Assembly (NCBI GenBank): GCA_050014815.1
Contig: JBEKCP010000229.1
Coordinates: 1 to 14,772 of the forward strand
Source: JBEKCP01 sp050014815
Lineage (GTDB): Bacteria > Planctomycetota > Planctomycetia > Pirellulales > Thermoguttaceae
Reading direction: 5' to 3'
Length of the DNA stretch: 14,772 nucleotides
Below the pieces are notes generated by a model. It had not been told where the DNA came from and searched no databases. It saw only the letters and a list, made by a program, of their open reading frames with translations. Of the stretch, positions 13,965-14,772 are shown in pieces. Numbering within the stretch: the first letter of the stretch is position 1; each line of letters starts with the position of its first letter. The position numbers and the translations under genes are program-made.

Positions 13965-14177
13965 TTTTTCCCTAGCCCAGGCGTTTACGCCTGTGGAAAC
14001 GGGGCCAAAATCGAAGTCCCTTTTTCGTCCCGTCCCCTTTAGGGGACGCAGATGTCGATTCTGAGCCAATTCTCGCCGACGAACCCATCTGCGCCCCCTG
14101 AAGGGGGCCCAAAAAGAACTGAAAGATCGCCGACGGTCTCCTATTCCGCAGGCGTAAACGCCTGGGCTAGAGAAAAA
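13965..14177. repeat. Inverted pair of 34-bp repeats
   Basis: Arms 13965-13998 and 14144-14177 are reverse complements at 32 of 34 positions. Each also holds its own small palindrome (AGGCGTTTACGCCT and AGGCGTAAACGCCT). The 145 bp between them hold two more short GC palindromes. Confidence 0.82.
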
Positions 14178-14288
14178 TGGTTCGACAGAAGCCGTATCTC
14201 CCCTTTACCCAAACGATTGGTGTGTAACAACCAGGGCTGAGCGACCGTCCGGGCCTTCGGCCCGTGGCCTTCCGAAACGCCGGCCCCA

Positions 14289-14411
14289 AGCGTCTGGCCC
14301 GCGAAAGCCTCCGCTACATGGAGCGGTGCGATCGCGGTGGGCCATGATCGGCAGTTACGCCGAAGGCGTTGCATAGCTCTGCGGGTTTTCGGGCCGAAGG
14401 CCCAGCCGTTC
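14289..14411 (+). pseudogene. Duplication copy 2: orphan tail of an isomerase-like gene
   Basis: The first part reads RLARESLRYMERCDRGGP and a stop in one frame. It equals the C-terminus of the TIM-barrel protein at 13035-13856 apart from His to Asp, and the downstream 64 nt are also copied. No isomerase-like sequence precedes it, so only the tail of a second copy survives. Confidence 0.75.
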
Positions 14412-14413
14412 CC

Positions 14414-14560
14414 CCAGCCCTGGGCATCGCCCAGGGGAACGAGACGCCGCGGTTTTCCGTGTCGGCCCAACGGGCCAACGGTTCACCAAGCGAACGGTTG
14501 GCGCGTTGGGCCGAAATATCCGTAGGCACTCCAACTCCCCTGGGCGATGCCCAGGGCTGG
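14414..14560. repeat. Nested palindrome with perfect 25-bp outer and 23-bp inner stems
   Basis: Outer arms 14414-14438 and 14536-14560 are exact reverse complements (25 of 25), each itself palindromic around CCTGGGC. Inner arms 14462-14484 and 14492-14514 match at 21 of 23 around a 7-base loop (ACCAAGC). The spacers between arms (23 and 21 nt) do not pair. A further hairpin, CTGCCCC-GTT-GGGGCAG, follows at 14569-14585. Confidence 0.88.
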
Positions 14561-14667
14561 GCGAACCGCTGCCCCGTTGGGGCAGCCCGGCACAGCCATG
14601 ACGCGGAATAAAACCCAGATACAAGACTGCACCAGGAAAGGCGACGTTTTGGCCTGGTTCAAACGCG

Positions 14668-14753
14668 GGTAACAGCCGGTAGGTCCCGCTTGCCGAGCGG
14701 GACTTGTAGACCGTCGGGTCCGGCCCGGCAGGCCGGACCTACCACGTGTTACC
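14668..14753. repeat. 86-bp palindromic element near the right edge
   Basis: End arms 14668-14686 and 14735-14753 are inverted repeats at 16 of 19 positions. Inside are two GC hairpins, around 14684-14702 (CCCGCT...AGCGGG) and 14718-14739 (GTCCGGCC...GGCCGGAC). No transposase is present. Confidence 0.72.
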
Positions 14754-14772
14754 TGCCGAAAGCCGATTCTGA

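Larger units (their letters stand above)
13857..14772. other. Gene-free repeat mosaic to the end of the window
   Basis: No convincing gene is seen in these 916 nt. Translations in all frames are rich in P, R, G and A with no recognisable family. The stretch is built of short palindromes and inverted pairs, listed separately. These include 13965-13998 with 14144-14177, GTCCCCTTTAGGGGAC at 14034-14049, CCCCCTGAAGGGGG near 14094-14107, and a CGGGCC-TTC-GGCCCG hairpin at 14250-14264 that is the reverse complement of the one at 13899-13913. Confidence 0.8.

Noticed and set aside
13008..14069. 353-codon minus-strand frame over the isomerase gene and downstream repeats
   Set aside because: It is antisense to a TIM-barrel gene with all metal ligands; the rest is repeat DNA.
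13857..14772. CRISPR array in the repeat-rich right end
   Set aside because: The repeats are palindromic, of different families and irregularly spaced; there are no regular direct repeats with unique spacers and no cas genes.

Overview
The window most likely comes from a Planctomycetes genome (Pirellulales-like or a related metagenome-assembled lineage). GC content is high, gene density is loose, and several protein types are familiar from that phylum: secreted HEAT-repeat proteins, a hydrazine-synthase-alpha-like fragment, a lidless Hsp70 near a J-like/GspE-N membrane protein, and a small conserved hypothetical. Many short palindromic repeats lie between genes. This assignment is inferred from protein families and repeat style; there is no rRNA or other phylogenetic marker. 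No tRNA, rRNA or CRISPR array was seen.

Layout, left to right. (1) 1-419, minus: the C-terminal side of an HZS-alpha-like protein running off the left edge, with a doubtful 5' end. (2) 424-2152, plus: a good sigma70-type promoter, a short secreted protein that looks like a truncated HEAT-protein N-terminus, and a translationally coupled secreted HEAT-repeat protein. (3) 2184-5681, plus: a possible promoter, then a compact operon of a GH127 beta-L-arabinofuranosidase, a cyclase-family metal hydrolase and an SDR dehydrogenase. This suggests sugar release followed by oxidation. (4) 5912-7725, minus: an ECF-type operon of sigma factor, single-TM partner and secreted Pro-rich/coiled-coil protein. 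The last gene is frameshifted, and the TM protein carries an in-frame 90-bp palindromic element. (5) 7839-8331, plus: a palindromic repeat followed by a small clan-AA aspartic protease. (6) 8341-11756, minus: a lidless Hsp70, a phage-type adenine methyltransferase, and a J-like/GspE-N/two-TM protein. The methyltransferase looks like an insertion between the two chaperone-like genes. (7) 11893-12207, minus: a small conserved hypothetical. (8) 12382-12828, plus: a nucleoside 2-deoxyribosyltransferase-like protein. (9) 13035-13856, plus: a sugar-phosphate isomerase/epimerase-type TIM barrel. (10) 13857-14772: no gene, but a dense mosaic of repeats, including a 123-bp duplication of the end of the preceding gene and a nested palindrome with a perfect 25-bp outer stem.

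The strongest themes are the repeat load (at least seven palindromic families, one inside a coding sequence), the GH127-cyclase-SDR cassette, and the Hsp70/J-like-GspE-N pair interrupted by a methyltransferase. None can be called a new system from sequence reading alone; the chaperone-membrane pair and the in-frame repeat are the best candidates for follow-up.
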